DNA of 64,000 nt from Vibrio sp. CAU 1672 (GCF_029223195.1 NZ_JARHUF010000004.1:184830-248829); one strand, 5' to 3'. Shown: positions 33,001 to 44,868, counted from the first letter of the stretch. Program-made: numbers and translations. The notes: generated from the sequence alone by a model not told the origin.

Positions 33001-33288
33001 GCGGGCATTAACCCTCGCCTGGTTAACAAGGTACATGAAGGTCGTCCTCACATTCTTGACCGGATCAAGAACAATGAATACACCTACATCGTGAACACCG
33101 CAGCTGGCCGTCAGGCGATTGAAGATTCGAAAGTTCTACGCCGCGGTGCACTGGCAGAGAAAGTGAACTACACGACAACGCTAAACGCTGCGTTTGCAAC
33201 GTGTATGTCTCACACTGCTGATGCGAAAGCGTCAGTAACTTCGGTTCAAGAGCTGCACGCAAAAGTGAAAGCCAGCCTAGAAGTGTAA
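30055..33288 (+). CDS. carB: Carbamoyl-phosphate synthase large chain
   Basis: Encodes 1077 residues (E. coli CarB 1073). CarB uses bicarbonate, two ATP and ammonia from CarA. It consists of two homologous ATP-grasp halves: the first with [20 protein letters not shown] near 8-27 and [15 protein letters not shown] near 169-183, the second with [19 protein letters not shown] near 560-578 and [16 protein letters not shown] near 717-732. An oligomerisation region lies between them. The C-terminal methylglyoxal-synthase-like domain (about 940-1077) binds the allosteric effectors UMP and ornithine. It ends in a strong terminator. Confidence 0.98.
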   Translation: MPKRTDIQSILILGAGPIVIGQACEFDYSGAQACKALREEGYRVILVNSNPATIMTDPEMADATYIEPIQWEVVRKIIEKERPDAVLPTMGGQTALNCALDLEKHGVLEEFGVEMIGATADAIDKAEDRSRFDKAMKSIGLECPRADTAKSMEEAYKVLDMVGFPCIIRPSFTMGGTGGGIAYNKEEFEEICRRGLDLSPTNELLIDESLIGWKEYEMEVVRDKADNCIIVCSIENFDPMGIHTGDSITVAPAQTLTDKEYQLMRNASLAVLREIGVETGGSNVQFGINPKDGRMVIIEMNPRVSRSSALASKATGFPIAKIAAKLAVGFTLDELQNDITGGATPASFEPTIDYVVTKIPRFNFEKFAGANDRLTTQMKSVGEVMAIGRNQQESLHKALRGLEVGATGFDEMVDLDAPDALTKIRHELKEAGAERIWYIADAFRAGMSVDGVFNLTQIDRWFLVQIEELVKLEEQVKAGGFAGLTQAVLRQMKRKGFSDARLSKLLGVAESEIRRLRDQFDIHPVYKRVDTCAAEFSSDTAYMYSSYDDECEAQPTDKDKIMVLGGGPNRIGQGIEFDYCCVHASLALREDGYETIMVNCNPETVSTDYDTSDRLYFEPVTLEDVLSIARVEKPKGVIVQYGGQTPLKLARALEAAGVPIIGTSPDAIDRAEDRERFQAAVERLGLLQPQNATVTAMEQAVEKSREIGFPLVVRPSYVLGGRAMEIVYDEQDLRRYFNEAVSVSNESPVLLDRFLDDATEVDIDAICDGERVVIGGIMEHIEQAGVHSGDSACSLPAYTLSQEIQDKMREQVEKLAFELGVRGLMNTQFAVKDNEVYLIEVNPRAARTVPFVSKATGAPLAKIAARVMAGQSLESQGFTKEIIPPYYSVKEVVLPFNKFPGVDPLLGPEMRSTGEVMGVGATFAEAYAKAELGCGSVYPEGGRALLSVREGDKQRVVDLASKLIKLGYQLDATHGTAVILGEAGINPRLVNKVHEGRPHILDRIKNNEYTYIVNTAAGRQAIEDSKVLRRGALAEKVNYTTTLNAAFATCMSHTADAKASVTSVQELHAKVKASLEV

Positions 33289-33339
33289 TAGATAACAATC
33301 AGTAAGCCCGGTAAATAGGGCTTATATGACAACCTCATT

Positions 33340-33367
33340 GCCCGCTCATTTGAGCGGGCTTTTTTTT
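33340..33367 (+). terminator. Intrinsic terminator of carAB
   Basis: GCCCGCTCA, loop TT, TGAGCGGGC and eight T residues. A weaker AGCCC/GGGCT stem at 33303-33320 precedes it. Confidence 0.93.
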
Positions 33368-33485
33368 ACTTGAGATTATTGATGAAAAGCCGGAATAGGT
33401 TGATATCTTGCGTTTCCTTTTGTGCTTATGTCTATTAGTGCTACCGTTGTTTTCTCTTTGCTATCGGTTTTACAAGGAAGGTTAG

Positions 33486-34265
33486 GTGGACATCACTTTT
33501 GAGATTTTAATGGCACTGTTTTTTGTCGCCTCAGCGGCTGGGTTTATTGATGCGATGGCTGGTGGTGGGGGCTTGCTAACCCTTCCGGCTCTGTTGGCGG
33601 CAGGCCTGAGCCCGACCCAAGCCTTGGCGACCAACAAACTGCAAAGCTCGTTCGGCAGTTTTTCTGCCAGCTTGTTCTTTGTTCGCAATGGCATTGTCAG
33701 TCTCAAAGAGATGCGCGTTGCCATCGTCTGTACCTTTATCGGGGCCGCAATTGGTGCTGAAGCCGTACAGTTTATTGATGCGGGTATATTGACCAGTCTT
33801 ATTCCTGTGCTGCTTATCGCGATTTCTGTTTATTTTCTTCTGGCTCCAACCACGAAGAAAGCACATGGCGAGCCGAAATTGTCTGAGGCGATGTTTGCGC
33901 TGTGTATCGGTGGTGGGGTCGGTTTTTATGATGGCTTCTTCGGACCGGGGACCGGTTCAATCTTTACCGTCTGTTTTGTCGCGCTCGGCCACTTCTCTCT
34001 GGTGGATGCGACTGCTCGCACTAAGATCCTCAATTTCACTTCAAATATTGCTGCGTTGTTGTTCTTTATTCTCGCTGGTTTGCCGGTATGGGAAATCGGT
34101 TTGACCATGGCGGTTGGCGGGTTTATTGGTGCCCAGTTAGGGGCCAAAGTGGTGGTGACCAAAGGCCAGAAGTGGATTCGACCTTTAGTCATAACGATGT
34201 CTATGTTGATGGCGACAAAACTTCTTTGGCAACAACATCAGCAATGGCTGCTATCACTGTTTTAA
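33486..34265 (+). CDS. yfcA: YfcA-type TSUP family permease
   Basis: Encodes 259 residues from GTG at 33486, which has AAGG upstream. It belongs to the TauE/SafE (TSUP, DUF81) family of inner-membrane proteins with about eight membrane segments, proposed to export or import sulfur-containing or organic anions; the substrate is not known. It resembles E. coli YfcA: AGFIDAMAGGGGLLTLPAL near 18-36, ATNKLQSSFGSFSASLFF near 48-65, and GFYDGFFGPGTGS near 146-158, plus KGQKWIRPLV near the end. The two repeated halves each begin with a Gly-rich loop. Its last 65 bases overlap the LysR gene on the opposite strand. Confidence 0.85.
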   Translation: MDITFEILMALFFVASAAGFIDAMAGGGGLLTLPALLAAGLSPTQALATNKLQSSFGSFSASLFFVRNGIVSLKEMRVAIVCTFIGAAIGAEAVQFIDAGILTSLIPVLLIAISVYFLLAPTTKKAHGEPKLSEAMFALCIGGGVGFYDGFFGPGTGSIFTVCFVALGHFSLVDATARTKILNFTSNIAALLFFILAGLPVWEIGLTMAVGGFIGAQLGAKVVVTKGQKWIRPLVITMSMLMATKLLWQQHQQWLLSLF

Positions 34266-35061
34266 CTCGCTCACTCCGGTAGCTATTGTGCCGCAGACAG
34301 ATGTGGATTGGTCTGATTAGCGGAGTCAGTTCGGCAAAATTAAAGCAATATTTTGCGCTGATGTTGAGTGTATTGATGATCGATTTCGGGATCAGGGCGG
34401 GCGCCATTCCCCTTAACGCCAGCTGTGCTGCCGCAGTGTAGGAGTCCATCTCCATCAGGGGCTGGATGCGATATTTAGATAAAATTGCGTGCTGATACGT
34501 GTTGGCCGGGTTACTTAGATCATTGGTTAAAATCCTGTCCGGAAGTGACGTAAGTGGATACTTACTTACTATCGAAAACGGTTCATCGCAAAGATGTAAA
34601 CTCATCAGGCCATGATGTGACGGCAAATAACCTGCGCATACTCCCAGGGTCGTTTTACCCGATTTGACATTTTCAATAATTCGCGGCGTGTGGTTGGTCG
34701 ACAGGCGTAAGTAGGGATCTTGCGCAAAAACTTCTTCCATGATCAGGCTCAGGTAGCCGGCCACCAAGGTTTCAGAACAATCTAACCTCAACAAGGAGGT
34801 GTCCTCTAGCTCTTGCTGGTCGTAAATCTGTCCTCTCAACTCGTTGAAGCTGGGCTCAATGGTATTGATCAGCGCTTGTGCTTCGGAGGTCAGCCTGATG
34901 TGCCGGCCATGCGGCTCGATCAGCTTCTTTCCCAGTCTCTTTTCCAGATTGGCAATCCTTTTACTCACCGCTGACTGGCTAATGTAAAGCTGACTGCCGG
35001 TGCGGCTCATGGTCTTCTCTTTGCTCAGCACCAACAGGGTTTCGATACCTTCAAGTAACAT
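34201..35061 (-). CDS. LysR-family transcriptional regulator
   Basis: Encodes 286 residues. The N-terminal winged helix-turn-helix is clear (about 1-60): IETLLVLSKEKTMSRTGSQL, then ISQSAVSKRIANLEKRLGKKL. The C-terminal effector-binding domain covers about 90-280. The ATG at 35061 has AGGA 7 nt upstream. It is convergent with the TSUP permease and overlaps it by 65 bp, so the two transcripts are antisense at their ends. LysR proteins usually control a divergent neighbour; the gene behind its 5' end here is yadS on the same strand, so the target is not evident. I do not recognise a named orthologue. Confidence 0.88.
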   Translation of the reverse strand: MLLEGIETLLVLSKEKTMSRTGSQLYISQSAVSKRIANLEKRLGKKLIEPHGRHIRLTSEAQALINTIEPSFNELRGQIYDQQELEDTSLLRLDCSETLVAGYLSLIMEEVFAQDPYLRLSTNHTPRIIENVKSGKTTLGVCAGYLPSHHGLMSLHLCDEPFSIVSKYPLTSLPDRILTNDLSNPANTYQHAILSKYRIQPLMEMDSYTAAAQLALRGMAPALIPKSIINTLNISAKYCFNFAELTPLIRPIHICLRHNSYRSERVKTVIAAIADVVAKEVLSPST

Positions 35062-35178
35062 ATCAATCCTTGAATATTTGGAATAGGAGTAGCTAATGTA
35101 ACTTGACTGGGCGTGGCTGGCTACTGGCGGAGCAAAAAATGGCCACAGACGTTTGCATCGGTGGCCATGTTGAACTGG

Positions 35179-35799
35179 TTAGCGGGAAAGAGCAAATGTG
35201 GGCAGGGACAGGTGCCAGCGTATTGCGCCTAAACGGATAAGCAAGGTTGAGAGCACCCCCGCCAGCAACGCGGTAGAATGCTCGTAGCCCAGACTGAGTG
35301 CGGTGGTGTGAAAAATACCGCCAACAATACACGCCGTGGCATACACTTCGCTGCGAAGTACCATGGGCACTTCACGTGCGAGTACATCGCGGATGATGCC
35401 CCCGCCACAACCGGTTATTACCCCCATGATCACCGCGACCATGCCCGAAGCCTGGTAAGCCAGGGCTTTTTCGACACCAATACCAACAAATACCGCCAGA
35501 CCAATGGCATCGCATACCGGCAGTACCCACCATGGAAGACGCGTCGGGCGACGAACCAGCAGCATGGTCAACAGGCAGGTGATAAAAATGACCCAAAGGT
35601 AAGTGGTATCCGTGATCCAAAATACCGGGGTTGCGCCAAGCGCCATGTCACGAATGGTACCGCCACCAATGGCCGTCACGCTCCCGAGCACGGTCACACC
35701 GAAGGGATCCATTTTCAGCCGGCCCGCAAGTAATACGCCGGAAATCGCAAACACAGCAGTACCGAATAAATCGATCATATAAAGCAGCATGGAATCCAT
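35179..35799 (-). CDS. yadS: YadS-type TRIC family membrane protein
   Basis: Encodes 206 residues, or 203 from Met4, which lines up with the E. coli YadS start and has GGA shortly upstream. It consists of two repeats of three membrane segments plus one, the prokaryotic TRIC (UPF0126) fold: [33 protein letters not shown] near 43-55, then VGIGVEKAL and [20 protein letters not shown] near 130-149. TRIC proteins are cation channels in the cases studied; for YadS the transported ion and role are unknown. In E. coli it also lies with btuF and mtn, as here. Confidence 0.87.
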   Translation of the reverse strand: MDSMLLYMIDLFGTAVFAISGVLLAGRLKMDPFGVTVLGSVTAIGGGTIRDMALGATPVFWITDTTYLWVIFITCLLTMLLVRRPTRLPWWVLPVCDAIGLAVFVGIGVEKALAYQASGMVAVIMGVITGCGGGIIRDVLAREVPMVLRSEVYATACIVGGIFHTTALSLGYEHSTALLAGVLSTLLIRLGAIRWHLSLPTFALSR

Positions 35800-35874
35800 G
35801 TTACTTGGTACCTTTTCACAAATTGTGGCTAACAGAAATGGGTGGAGAATTGTACGGTATTTTCAACGAAAACG

Positions 35875-36699
35875 TTAGCGTTTTTGCCGAACGCTGTCAA
35901 AGTGTTCACACACCTCGGTGAGAGCGTTTATTGTCCTTGGCGTCGGGCGATTGATCCAGTCTGCATTTAACGACCACACCTGGCCTTTTTTTACCGCCGG
36001 CAGTTCATGGTGCCAGTTTGACCAGAGGTTGTCCTCTTGGGTGGCGTGAGGTGAGGTGAACAAGACTTCCGGCTGGCGGATCACCACTTGCTCAATACTG
36101 ACCTGCGGGTAGGGGGCGCTGGCACGGGCAAAGATGTTTTCTCCGCCGCAAAAGCTGAACACCTCACTGGGCCAGTTGCCTCCGGCCACGGTGATGATGG
36201 GGTCATCACTTAACTGGTAAAAGTAACGGACTTTGTCCTGGGTGCGGTATTTACTTTGCAGGGCTTTGAGCTGGGCCCGGAACTTGTCTGCGGCTTGCTG
36301 GCCGACCTCTGGCGTTGCGCTGTACCGGCTGAGCTGCTCAATATTGCGGGCAATATCTTCCAGAGAGTCAGTGCTGGACTCATAGATGGGTAAGCCGAAC
36401 TGTTTGAGTTTTTCCAGTTCTTTGGCCGGGTTCCCGGCGGGCCAGGCAATGATTAGATCGGGTTGCAGCGCAATAATTCGCTCCAGTTTGATGCCTTGAT
36501 AATTGGCTACGCGCTCAAGTGTTTTGGCTTGATCCGGGTAGTCGCTCATTTCGCTGACCGCAATCAGTTGTTCGCCAAGACCGGCAGCAAAGGCGATTTC
36601 TGTTGCATGTGGCGCTAAGCTGATCACACGCTGAACCGGTTCGTTGGCGAGTGCGGTAAGCGAAAGAAAAAATGGCACGGCGTAGCAAAGTTTGTTCAT
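35875..36699 (-). CDS. btuF: Vitamin B12 periplasmic binding protein BtuF
   Basis: Encodes 274 residues from the ATG at 36699; a longer frame to 36765 would run into cbiB, while MNKLCYAVPFFLSLTALA is a proper signal peptide. BtuF captures cobalamin in the periplasm and hands it to the BtuCD ABC importer. The mature protein has the two-lobe type III binding fold (RVISLAPHATEIAFAAGLGE near 24-43, LQPDLIIAWPAGNP near 80-93, WPSEVFSFCGGENIF near 177-191). The start codon shares one base with the cbiB stop, so the two are coupled. btuC and btuD are not in the window. Confidence 0.9.
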   Translation of the reverse strand: MNKLCYAVPFFLSLTALANEPVQRVISLAPHATEIAFAAGLGEQLIAVSEMSDYPDQAKTLERVANYQGIKLERIIALQPDLIIAWPAGNPAKELEKLKQFGLPIYESSTDSLEDIARNIEQLSRYSATPEVGQQAADKFRAQLKALQSKYRTQDKVRYFYQLSDDPIITVAGGNWPSEVFSFCGGENIFARASAPYPQVSIEQVVIRQPEVLFTSPHATQEDNLWSNWHHELPAVKKGQVWSLNADWINRPTPRTINALTEVCEHFDSVRQKR

Positions 36700-37652
36700 C
36701 AGAATCCTTGATAAATCAGTCCGAGCATAAGGCTTTGGGTAACCAGCCAGGCAAAGATGCGCCAAACCAGTAAGGTTTGAATCTGCGCCAGATGGATCGC
36801 CGCAGGGGCGATGCGTCCACCAATTTTGGCGCGTTCTGTTCGTTGGCCGTGATAGAGTGCCGGACCACCGAGAGAAAGTTGTAATTTATTGCCGACGGCG
36901 CATAACAACCAGGCAGGGCCGGGTAAGGGCCAGGATTTTGCTTGTTGGCGAATCCCTGTGCTGACGGTGGTCAGGTTGTTGCCGAGTGCGATTAATAGGG
37001 CAAACAGGCGTAATGGTATCAGTTCAAGCGCAGCGACAAGCTGAACTGCTGGCCGGCCAAACGGGGAATATTGACACCGACTCGGCGACCATACCCGCGC
37101 CAGCTCCGCAGCCAAACGGTATAGGATGGCACCTATTCCCCCGGCTAATCCATACCAGAACAGGACACACACGACATTGCGCCCGTAACCCATAATGAGG
37201 GTTTCAGCCCCGGCTTTACCAATCCCTAACAGAGATAAGGTATCCGTATCACGGTTAAGGTAAGGCGTGAGCAGGTCTCGACAACGGACTTTGTCTTCGC
37301 TCGACATGGCGGTGATCAGCTGTTTTGCCAGCGTTTCATTGTTGCGCCAGTCCAGCGCGATAAGCAGCAGCGCCAGTTCAAACAGAGGTGCCTGCCAGAC
37401 CAGTGGTTGCATTGCGAGCAGTGATATCAGGCACGGCAGCAACATTAACAACAACGCGAGGCTGCCGGATAGAATACTTTGTGAGTAGCTGTGATTATTA
37501 TTGACTTTATCGGCGAGCTGCTTGGCTAATTGGTGCCAGAGCGTGACAGGATGCGCCGCCCGAGGAATAGGCAGGAGTAAATGAAATAACAGGGCGCCCC
37601 ACATCACGAGGAGCGCACCATTGGCATAAAACTGCTGAAAGAGTTCTTGCAT
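36699..37652 (-). CDS. CobD/CbiB-related membrane protein, divergent
   Basis: Encodes 317 residues with several hydrophobic segments and the overall length of CbiB, the inner-membrane enzyme that condenses adenosylcobyric acid with aminopropanol phosphate. Alignment from memory with E. coli-type CbiB places NRDTDTL (133-139) on the family SRDT stretch and GGIGAILYR (171-179) on its Gly-rich block. The normally conserved stretch E-x3-ENTSDGVIAP is instead ETLIMGYGRNVVCVLF near 150-165, and NTLDSMVGYR is replaced as well. It may be an inactive or altered relative kept with btuF and mtnN; the operon link to B12 uptake still suggests a cobamide role. Confidence 0.7.
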   Translation of the reverse strand: MQELFQQFYANGALLVMWGALLFHLLLPIPRAAHPVTLWHQLAKQLADKVNNNHSYSQSILSGSLALLLMLLPCLISLLAMQPLVWQAPLFELALLLIALDWRNNETLAKQLITAMSSEDKVRCRDLLTPYLNRDTDTLSLLGIGKAGAETLIMGYGRNVVCVLFWYGLAGGIGAILYRLAAELARVWSPSRCQYSPFGRPAVQLVAALELIPLRLFALLIALGNNLTTVSTGIRQQAKSWPLPGPAWLLCAVGNKLQLSLGGPALYHGQRTERAKIGGRIAPAAIHLAQIQTLLVWRIFAWLVTQSLMLGLIYQGF

Positions 37653-37663
37653 GACTTAAGATC

Positions 37664-38359
37664 TTACTTGGTCAGCTCCAGCATCTTAAATACCATCTCA
37701 GAAGAGCTTTTCGCTGCGAGTGGCAGGAACTCTTCAAAGCTCATTGGCGACTCTTTGTCCGCGACGTCAGAAATGGCACGCACCACTACAAATGGTGTAT
37801 TGAACTGGTGGCAAGTCTGCGCGATCGCTGACGCTTCCATCTCTACTGCGACAACCGATGGGAAGTGCTGACGGATAAATGCCTGACGTTCCGCGGTGCA
37901 GACAAAGGCATCACCGGTGCAGATCAGGCCACGAACCGCGTGGGTGTTGTCCATCTGAGCCAACGCTTGCTCTGCCAGGTCGATCAGTTTTTCATCTGCT
38001 TTGAACGCTGCTGGTTGCCCAGCCATCTGGCCCATCTCATAGCCAAATGCCGTTACATCTGCATCGTGGTGACGAACTTCTGTAGAAATCACCACATCAC
38101 CGAGGTTGAGGCTGGAATCAAAACCGCCGGCTGAACCCGTATTGATCACTACTTCTGGCTGGTACTCATCAAGTAAAATCGTCGTACCAACTGCGGCGGC
38201 AACTTTGCCGATACCAGATTGAAGCAGCACGACTTCTACATCGTTAATTTGACCAGAATAAAACGTACAACCAGCTTTACTGACAGTTTGGCAGTTTGCC
38301 ATTGCCTGTTTCAGAATGGTCACTTCTTGTTCCATCGCGCCGATGATACCAACTTTCAT
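37664..38359 (-). CDS. mtnN: 5'-methylthioadenosine/S-adenosylhomocysteine nucleosidase
   Basis: Encodes 231 residues. MtnN (Pfs) hydrolyses MTA and SAH, recycling by-products of polyamine and methyl transfer, and in Vibrio provides the S-ribosylhomocysteine that LuxS turns into AI-2. Active-site residues are visible: Glu12 in IIGAMEQEV, Glu near 174 in [12 protein letters not shown], and the catalytic Asp near 197 in [10 protein letters not shown]. The purine-phosphorylase fold signature GSAGGFD lies near 76-82. It is the first gene of mtnN-cbiB-btuF; cbiB starts 11 nt downstream. A good promoter lies just before it. Confidence 0.96.
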   Translation of the reverse strand: MKVGIIGAMEQEVTILKQAMANCQTVSKAGCTFYSGQINDVEVVLLQSGIGKVAAAVGTTILLDEYQPEVVINTGSAGGFDSSLNLGDVVISTEVRHHDADVTAFGYEMGQMAGQPAAFKADEKLIDLAEQALAQMDNTHAVRGLICTGDAFVCTAERQAFIRQHFPSVVAVEMEASAIAQTCHQFNTPFVVVRAISDVADKESPMSFEEFLPLAAKSSSEMVFKMLELTK

Positions 38360-38395
38360 AGCTCTCTCTTTTTAGCAATCAATTGAATGGGCGAG

Positions 38396-38425
38396 AGTAT
38401 ACCATTCCCTGCTTTGGTGTGTCGG
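38396..38425 (-). promoter_or_regulatory. Extended -10 promoter of mtnN-cbiB-btuF
   Basis: On the minus strand TATACT (38401-38396) is preceded by TGG (38404-38402), an extended -10. CCGACA (38425-38420) sits 18 bp upstream as a -35. It is about 37 nt before the mtnN start. Confidence 0.55.
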
Positions 38426-38848
38426 CTATTTAATGAGCCCGGCATCTGTCAGTAATGTACGCAACTGCTCCACCCGTTTGCGGTTGACCCCAAAATCCGA
38501 GTAACCGACCCGGGACTCTGAGCGTACGGCTAACTGTTGATCGATGATTTTCAGTTCCAGATCATCGACAAAGCGCATGATTTTTGAGGTGCACTCAATT
38601 CTTAAGTACGGGTCATCACGGCTGGCGAGCTTGGCGCCGGGCAGTTGCAGGGCGGCTTGTGCAATGGCGTCGAGTGTTGCCTGCTGGGTTAAATTAAATG
38701 GTGCTAAATGAAATTTGTCACGTTGGTCTTGGGTTGAGACACAGTTGGGTTTTTCACCACACGGGATCTGGCTGCGGTCGGTCATCTCAGTCACTCCTTG
38801 GCTGCATGCAGTTAAGCCGAACACGATCAGGAGAGCAGCATTCTTCAT
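38426..38848 (-). CDS. DUF1499-family lipoprotein
   Basis: Encodes 140 residues. A short lipoprotein signal ends in LTAC, with Cys15 as the lipidation site. The rest matches the DUF1499 pattern: CGEKPNCVSTQDQRDKFHLAPF near 30-51, then LRIECTSKIMRFVDDLELKI near 83-102 and SESRVGYSDFGVNRKRVEQL near 109-128. The function of this family is not known; many members are periplasmic or plant plastid proteins. It stands alone between mtnN and the terminator of the first glt operon. No binding residues can be assigned. Confidence 0.8.
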   Translation of the reverse strand: MKNAALLIVFGLTACSQGVTEMTDRSQIPCGEKPNCVSTQDQRDKFHLAPFNLTQQATLDAIAQAALQLPGAKLASRDDPYLRIECTSKIMRFVDDLELKIIDQQLAVRSESRVGYSDFGVNRKRVEQLRTLLTDAGLIK

Positions 38849-38892
38849 GATTTTATTCCTTATGTTTGGAATCTAATTATATGTAATAAAAG

Positions 38893-38923
38893 AAAAAAGG
38901 ATCCATTCCCTGGATCCTTTTTT
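38893..38923 (-). terminator. Terminator of the first glt operon
   Basis: GGATCCA (38899-38905), loop TTCCC, TGGATCC (38911-38917), with AAAAAA on the left (T-run on the minus strand) and T's on the right. It lies just past the gltD stop at 38933. Confidence 0.9.
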
Positions 38924-38932
38924 ATGAAGAGA

Positions 38933-40348
<1,416 letters not shown>

Positions 40349-40366
40349 TCAAACATCCTCCATGAT

Positions 40367-43300
40367 TTACTGGGCTTGAACGCGCAGTTCCGCTGAGCTG
40401 CGACTCTGGTGACCCAGCAGTGTATTCAAATCGGCCGATAGTGGTTTCACCAAATAAAATTTTGGAATCCATTCATCAAAGTTTGCCAGGATGTTTTCTG
40501 CATGCACTGAGCCGGTCTCTTCAAGATGCTCGGCGATCAGGCCGCGCAAATGTTCTTGATGGATATAGAGATCCGACAGGGCAATCGCCTCGACAGATTC
40601 ATTATTGACTCGTCCCTGGAAGTCGTGATTTGCATCCAGCACGTAGGCGAAACCACCGGTCATTCCGGCGCCAAAGTTGACCCCGGTTGCACCAAGAATG
40701 GCCACGATACCACCGGTCATGTACTCACAGGCGTTATCACCGGCACCTTCTATCACTGCGATGGTACCTGAGTTGCGTACAGCAAAGCGCTCGCCGGCCG
40801 TACCAGCGGCAAACAGTTTGCCGCCGGTTGCGCCGTACAAACAGGTGTTACCGATAATCGTCGCCTCATTACATCTAAAGGCGGTGCCCTGGTGTGGTTT
40901 GAGTACCAGCTTACCACCAGCCATGCCCTTCCCGACGTAATCGTTGGCATCCCCGGTGAGGTATAGTTCAACCCCGCCCGCGTTCCACACGCCAAACGAC
41001 TGGCCGGCAGTGCCGGTCAAATGCACCTTGATTGGTGTGCCAGCCATGCCCTGATTGCCATAGCGCTGGGCAATTTCTCCTGAGAGGCGGGCGCCTACGG
41101 AACGATCGGTGTTGATCACGTTGTAGAAGAAGCTGGCAGACTGGCGCTGCGTAATCGCATCGCTGGCGTCTTCTACCATCTTCTGGTTTAGTACGGCTTT
41201 GTCAAAGGGGGCATTAGGCTCGGTCCAGTAGAGCGGATGCCCTTGGGGGGAGAGCGGTGCTTCCAGAATGCCGGACAGATCAAGTTTAGTCTGCTTTGCA
41301 GTGAGCCCGGCGACGGTATCCAGTAAATCGGTCCGGCCGATAAGGTCAGTCAGTTTCTCCACTCCCAGCAACGCCAACAGCTCGCGAACTTCCTGCGCTA
41401 AGCCGGTGAAGTAGTTGACCACCATCTCTGGCAGGCCTTTGAAGTATTCTTTGCGCAGCGTTTCATCTTGGGTTGCCACGCCGGTAGCACAATTGTTTAA
41501 GTGACAGATGCGCAGGAACTTACAGCCGATCGCCACCATCGGAGCGGTACCAAAGCCAAAGCTTTCTGCGCCAAGAATGGCGGCTTTGACTACATCCAGC
41601 CCGGTTTTTAAGCCGCCGTCGACTTGCAGGCGGATTTTGTGCCGCAGGCCATTGGCGACTAACGCCTGTTGTGTTTCCGCCAGTCCCAGTTCCCACGGGC
41701 AGCCGGCATATTTGACCGACGTCAGTGGGCTGGCGGCCGTACCACCGTCATAACCGGAGATGGTGATCAGATCGGCATAAGCTTTGGCTACACCGGTGGC
41801 GATGGTGCCAACACCTGGCTCGGAAACCAGTTTTACCGACACCAGCGCGTTTGGGTTGACCTGCTTCAGGTCAAAGATCAGCTGCGCCAGATCCTCAATT
41901 GAATAAATGTCGTGATGCGGAGGCGGGGAGATCAGCGTTACGCCCTGCACCGAGTAACGTAATTTGGCGATTTCAGCCGTCACCTTATGGCCGGGTAACT
42001 GGCCGCCTTCTCCCGGTTTTGCCCCCTGGGCGACCTTGATCTGCAACACGTCAGCATTGGTCAGGTAATGGGGGGTGACGCCAAAACGCCCGGACGCAAT
42101 CTGCTTGATGCGTGAGTTGCGCTCAGTACCAAAACGGCGCGGGTCTTCTCCTCCTTCCCCTGAGTTGGAGTAGCCCCCCAGGCGGTTCATGGCGATTGCC
42201 AGCGCTTCATGAGCCTCCGGACTTAATGCACCGATCGACATCGCCGCGGTATCAAAGCGTTTAAACAGTTCGCCAGACGGTTCGATTTTTTCCAGTGCCA
42301 ACGGTTGGGTGGCCTTTTTCAGTGTCATCAGATCGCGCAGCATTGCAAACGGACGTTCGTTGACCTGCTTGGCGTAACTGAGGTAGTCACAGGCGTCGCC
42401 GGTTTTTACCGCCTGCTGCAGAGTGCCGACCACATCGGGGTTGTAGGCGTGATATTCACCGCCGTGAACGTACTTCAGCAGGCCGCCATGCTCTATCGAT
42501 TTACGTTTGGCCCAGGCCTTGCGTGACAGGTTATACAGATCCTGCTGGAAATCACTGAAGTCAGCCCCCTGAATACGGGTAGTGACGCCACTAAAGCAAA
42601 CATCAACCACTTCCTGGCTTAGTCCGACCGCTTCAAACAGTTGCGAGCAGCGGTAGGATGCTACCGTTGAAATGCCCATCTTGGACATGATCTTATACAG
42701 GCCTTTGTTGATGCCATTTTGGTAGTTTTGCATTACATCGCGATAATTCTTGTCCAGTGCGCCGTCATCGATCAATTTGCCCAGTGCTTCGTAAGCCAAA
42801 TAAGGGTAAACAGCGGTCGCACCAAACCCAAGCAGCACGGCAAACTGGTGAGGGTCACGCGCGGTTGCCGTTTCTACGATGATGTTGGCATCGCAGCGCA
42901 GGTTAGCTTTGATCAAGCGGGATTGTACGGCACCCACGGCCATTGCCGCGGGGATAGGCAGTTTTCCCGGCACCAGCGCCCGGTCGGACAATACGATTAA
43001 AACGGTGCCTTCGCGCACGACCTGCTCAGTCTGAGCACAAAGATCGTCAAGCGCTTGCTTGAGATCTTTTTCATCCGGGGAGTAATTGATGTCTAAGATG
43101 GTGTTTCGATAATGATCGTCACCCAGTTCCAGCAGTTGTTGCATATCGGAGTACAGCAGCACCGGAGAGTCAAACGCCACCCGATAGGCATGGCCATCGG
43201 TTTCACAAAACACGTTCATCTCCTGACCGATGCTGGTGGCGAGAGACATTACGTGTTTTTCCCGCAATGGATCGATGGGCGGGTTGGTGACCTGGGCAAA

Positions 43301-44830
43301 TTTCTGGCGAAAATAATCGGTAATCAAACGTTCTTTGGAGGAGAGGACTGCCATAGGTGTGTCATCACCCATTGACCCGACGGCTTCCTGACCCATATCC
43401 CCCAACACGCGCAGAACCTGGTCCACTTCCTCGCGGGTCATGGCAAACTGTTTCTGATAGGTTTTGAGCAGATCGCTGTCGAAGCTGCGTTCACCGACCT
43501 GTTCGTCCGGCATTTGAGCAAATGGGGTGAGTTTGTGAACGTTGTTATCCATCCATTCACGGTACGGGTGGCGGCTTTTCAGATCATTGTCGATCTCACT
43601 TGATTGCCATAACTTCCCTTTGCGGGTATCGACCACCAGCAGCTCACCGGGGCCAACCCGGCCTTTTTCTGCCACTTCATCGGGAGCATAATCCCAGATC
43701 CCGATTTCCGATGCGAGGGTGATCAGTTTGTCTTTGGTGATCACATAGCGGGCAGGTCGCAGCCCGTTGCGATCCAGATTACATGCCGCATAACGGCCGT
43801 CTGACAGTACGATGCCGGCAGGGCCGTCCCACGGCTCCATGTGTTTAGAGTTAAAATCGTAGAACGCGCGCAGGTCCGGATCCATATCCGGGTGGTTTTG
43901 CCATGCCGGTGGGACCAGCATCCGCATGGCGCGGAAGATATCCATCCCGCCGGCGAGAAACAGATCCAGCATGTTATCCAGGCTGGAGGAGTCGGAGCCG
44001 GTTTCATTGACAAACGGTGCGGCGGTCTGCAGATCGGGCAGCAGGGGAGAGGCAAATTTGTAAGCGCGTGCGCGTGCCCACTGGCGGTTGCCCTCAATCG
44101 TGTTGATCTCGCCATTATGAGCCAGATAGCGGAACGGCTGAGCCAGTGGCCAGCGTGGTTGGGTGTTAGTAGAAAAGCGTTGGTGGAACAGGCAGATAGC
44201 AGATTCCATCCGCAGGTCGGCAAGATCCAGATAGAAACGCGGCAGATCCGCCGGCATGCATAGTCCCTTATAAACCAGCACTTGGGTCGACAAACTGCAG
44301 ATATAAAAGTCACTGTCATCGGTGATCTGTTTTTCGATCCGTCGCCGGGCGATGTACAGGCGGCGTTCGATATCCCGCTCGCGCCAGCCGGCTGGCGCAG
44401 AAATAAACACCTGCTGGATATCGGGTAACGAAGCGGCAGCAATCGGGCCCAGCACCTGCGCATTGGTCGGTACTTCCCGCCAGCCCGCGACGGTTAATGT
44501 CTCTTGGGCAAGTTCTTTATTGACGATATCTCTTGCCCGTTGGGCATTTACCGGATCGCGGCTAAAGAAAATCATCCCCACGGCGTATTGCTTGCCGAGT
44601 TTAAAACCATTTTCCTCCGCAATCAGGCGTAGATAGGAATCGGGCTTTTGCAGTAAGAGACCACAACCGTCGCCGGTTTTGCCATCGGCGGCGATGCCAC
44701 CACGATGAGTCATTCGGTCAAGTGCGGAAATTGCTGTACGAACCAGCTTGTGGCTTTGCTCGCCTTCCATATGCGCGATCAAGCCAAATCCACAGTTGTC
44801 TTTTTCAAGACTTGGATCATAAAGAGCCAT
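40367..44830 (-). CDS. gltB: Glutamate synthase large subunit, E. coli-type
   Basis: Encodes 1487 residues from the ATG at 44830, preceded by AGGAG; a frame extending to 44878 adds 16 residues not found in the family. GltB converts glutamine plus 2-oxoglutarate to two glutamates. Its short propeptide precedes the nucleophilic Cys13 ([11 protein letters not shown]), as in E. coli. The glutaminase domain covers about 13-410. The central and FMN-binding domains follow ([44 protein letters not shown]). The 3Fe-4S ligand region is [15 protein letters not shown] near 1120. The C-terminal beta-helix has repeated Gly-rich segments. Confidence 0.95.
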   Translation of the reverse strand: MALYDPSLEKDNCGFGLIAHMEGEQSHKLVRTAISALDRMTHRGGIAADGKTGDGCGLLLQKPDSYLRLIAEENGFKLGKQYAVGMIFFSRDPVNAQRARDIVNKELAQETLTVAGWREVPTNAQVLGPIAAASLPDIQQVFISAPAGWRERDIERRLYIARRRIEKQITDDSDFYICSLSTQVLVYKGLCMPADLPRFYLDLADLRMESAICLFHQRFSTNTQPRWPLAQPFRYLAHNGEINTIEGNRQWARARAYKFASPLLPDLQTAAPFVNETGSDSSSLDNMLDLFLAGGMDIFRAMRMLVPPAWQNHPDMDPDLRAFYDFNSKHMEPWDGPAGIVLSDGRYAACNLDRNGLRPARYVITKDKLITLASEIGIWDYAPDEVAEKGRVGPGELLVVDTRKGKLWQSSEIDNDLKSRHPYREWMDNNVHKLTPFAQMPDEQVGERSFDSDLLKTYQKQFAMTREEVDQVLRVLGDMGQEAVGSMGDDTPMAVLSSKERLITDYFRQKFAQVTNPPIDPLREKHVMSLATSIGQEMNVFCETDGHAYRVAFDSPVLLYSDMQQLLELGDDHYRNTILDINYSPDEKDLKQALDDLCAQTEQVVREGTVLIVLSDRALVPGKLPIPAAMAVGAVQSRLIKANLRCDANIIVETATARDPHQFAVLLGFGATAVYPYLAYEALGKLIDDGALDKNYRDVMQNYQNGINKGLYKIMSKMGISTVASYRCSQLFEAVGLSQEVVDVCFSGVTTRIQGADFSDFQQDLYNLSRKAWAKRKSIEHGGLLKYVHGGEYHAYNPDVVGTLQQAVKTGDACDYLSYAKQVNERPFAMLRDLMTLKKATQPLALEKIEPSGELFKRFDTAAMSIGALSPEAHEALAIAMNRLGGYSNSGEGGEDPRRFGTERNSRIKQIASGRFGVTPHYLTNADVLQIKVAQGAKPGEGGQLPGHKVTAEIAKLRYSVQGVTLISPPPHHDIYSIEDLAQLIFDLKQVNPNALVSVKLVSEPGVGTIATGVAKAYADLITISGYDGGTAASPLTSVKYAGCPWELGLAETQQALVANGLRHKIRLQVDGGLKTGLDVVKAAILGAESFGFGTAPMVAIGCKFLRICHLNNCATGVATQDETLRKEYFKGLPEMVVNYFTGLAQEVRELLALLGVEKLTDLIGRTDLLDTVAGLTAKQTKLDLSGILEAPLSPQGHPLYWTEPNAPFDKAVLNQKMVEDASDAITQRQSASFFYNVINTDRSVGARLSGEIAQRYGNQGMAGTPIKVHLTGTAGQSFGVWNAGGVELYLTGDANDYVGKGMAGGKLVLKPHQGTAFRCNEATIIGNTCLYGATGGKLFAAGTAGERFAVRNSGTIAVIEGAGDNACEYMTGGIVAILGATGVNFGAGMTGGFAYVLDANHDFQGRVNNESVEAIALSDLYIHQEHLRGLIAEHLEETGSVHAENILANFDEWIPKFYLVKPLSADLNTLLGHQSRSSAELRVQAQ

Positions 44831-44849
44831 TGCAATTCTCCTTTTGCTT

Positions 44850-44868
44850 ATCTGTCCCCGTGACAGAT
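44850..44868 (-). promoter_or_regulatory. Hairpin next to the gltB ribosome binding site
   Basis: ATCTGTC / GACAGAT form a perfect 7-bp stem with a 5-nt loop, ending about 8 nt before AGGAG of the first gltB. It lies in the 5' leader and could influence translation. The region 44869-45150 further upstream is AT-rich and holds no gene that I can see; the operon promoter should lie there, but I cannot choose one with confidence. Confidence 0.4.
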
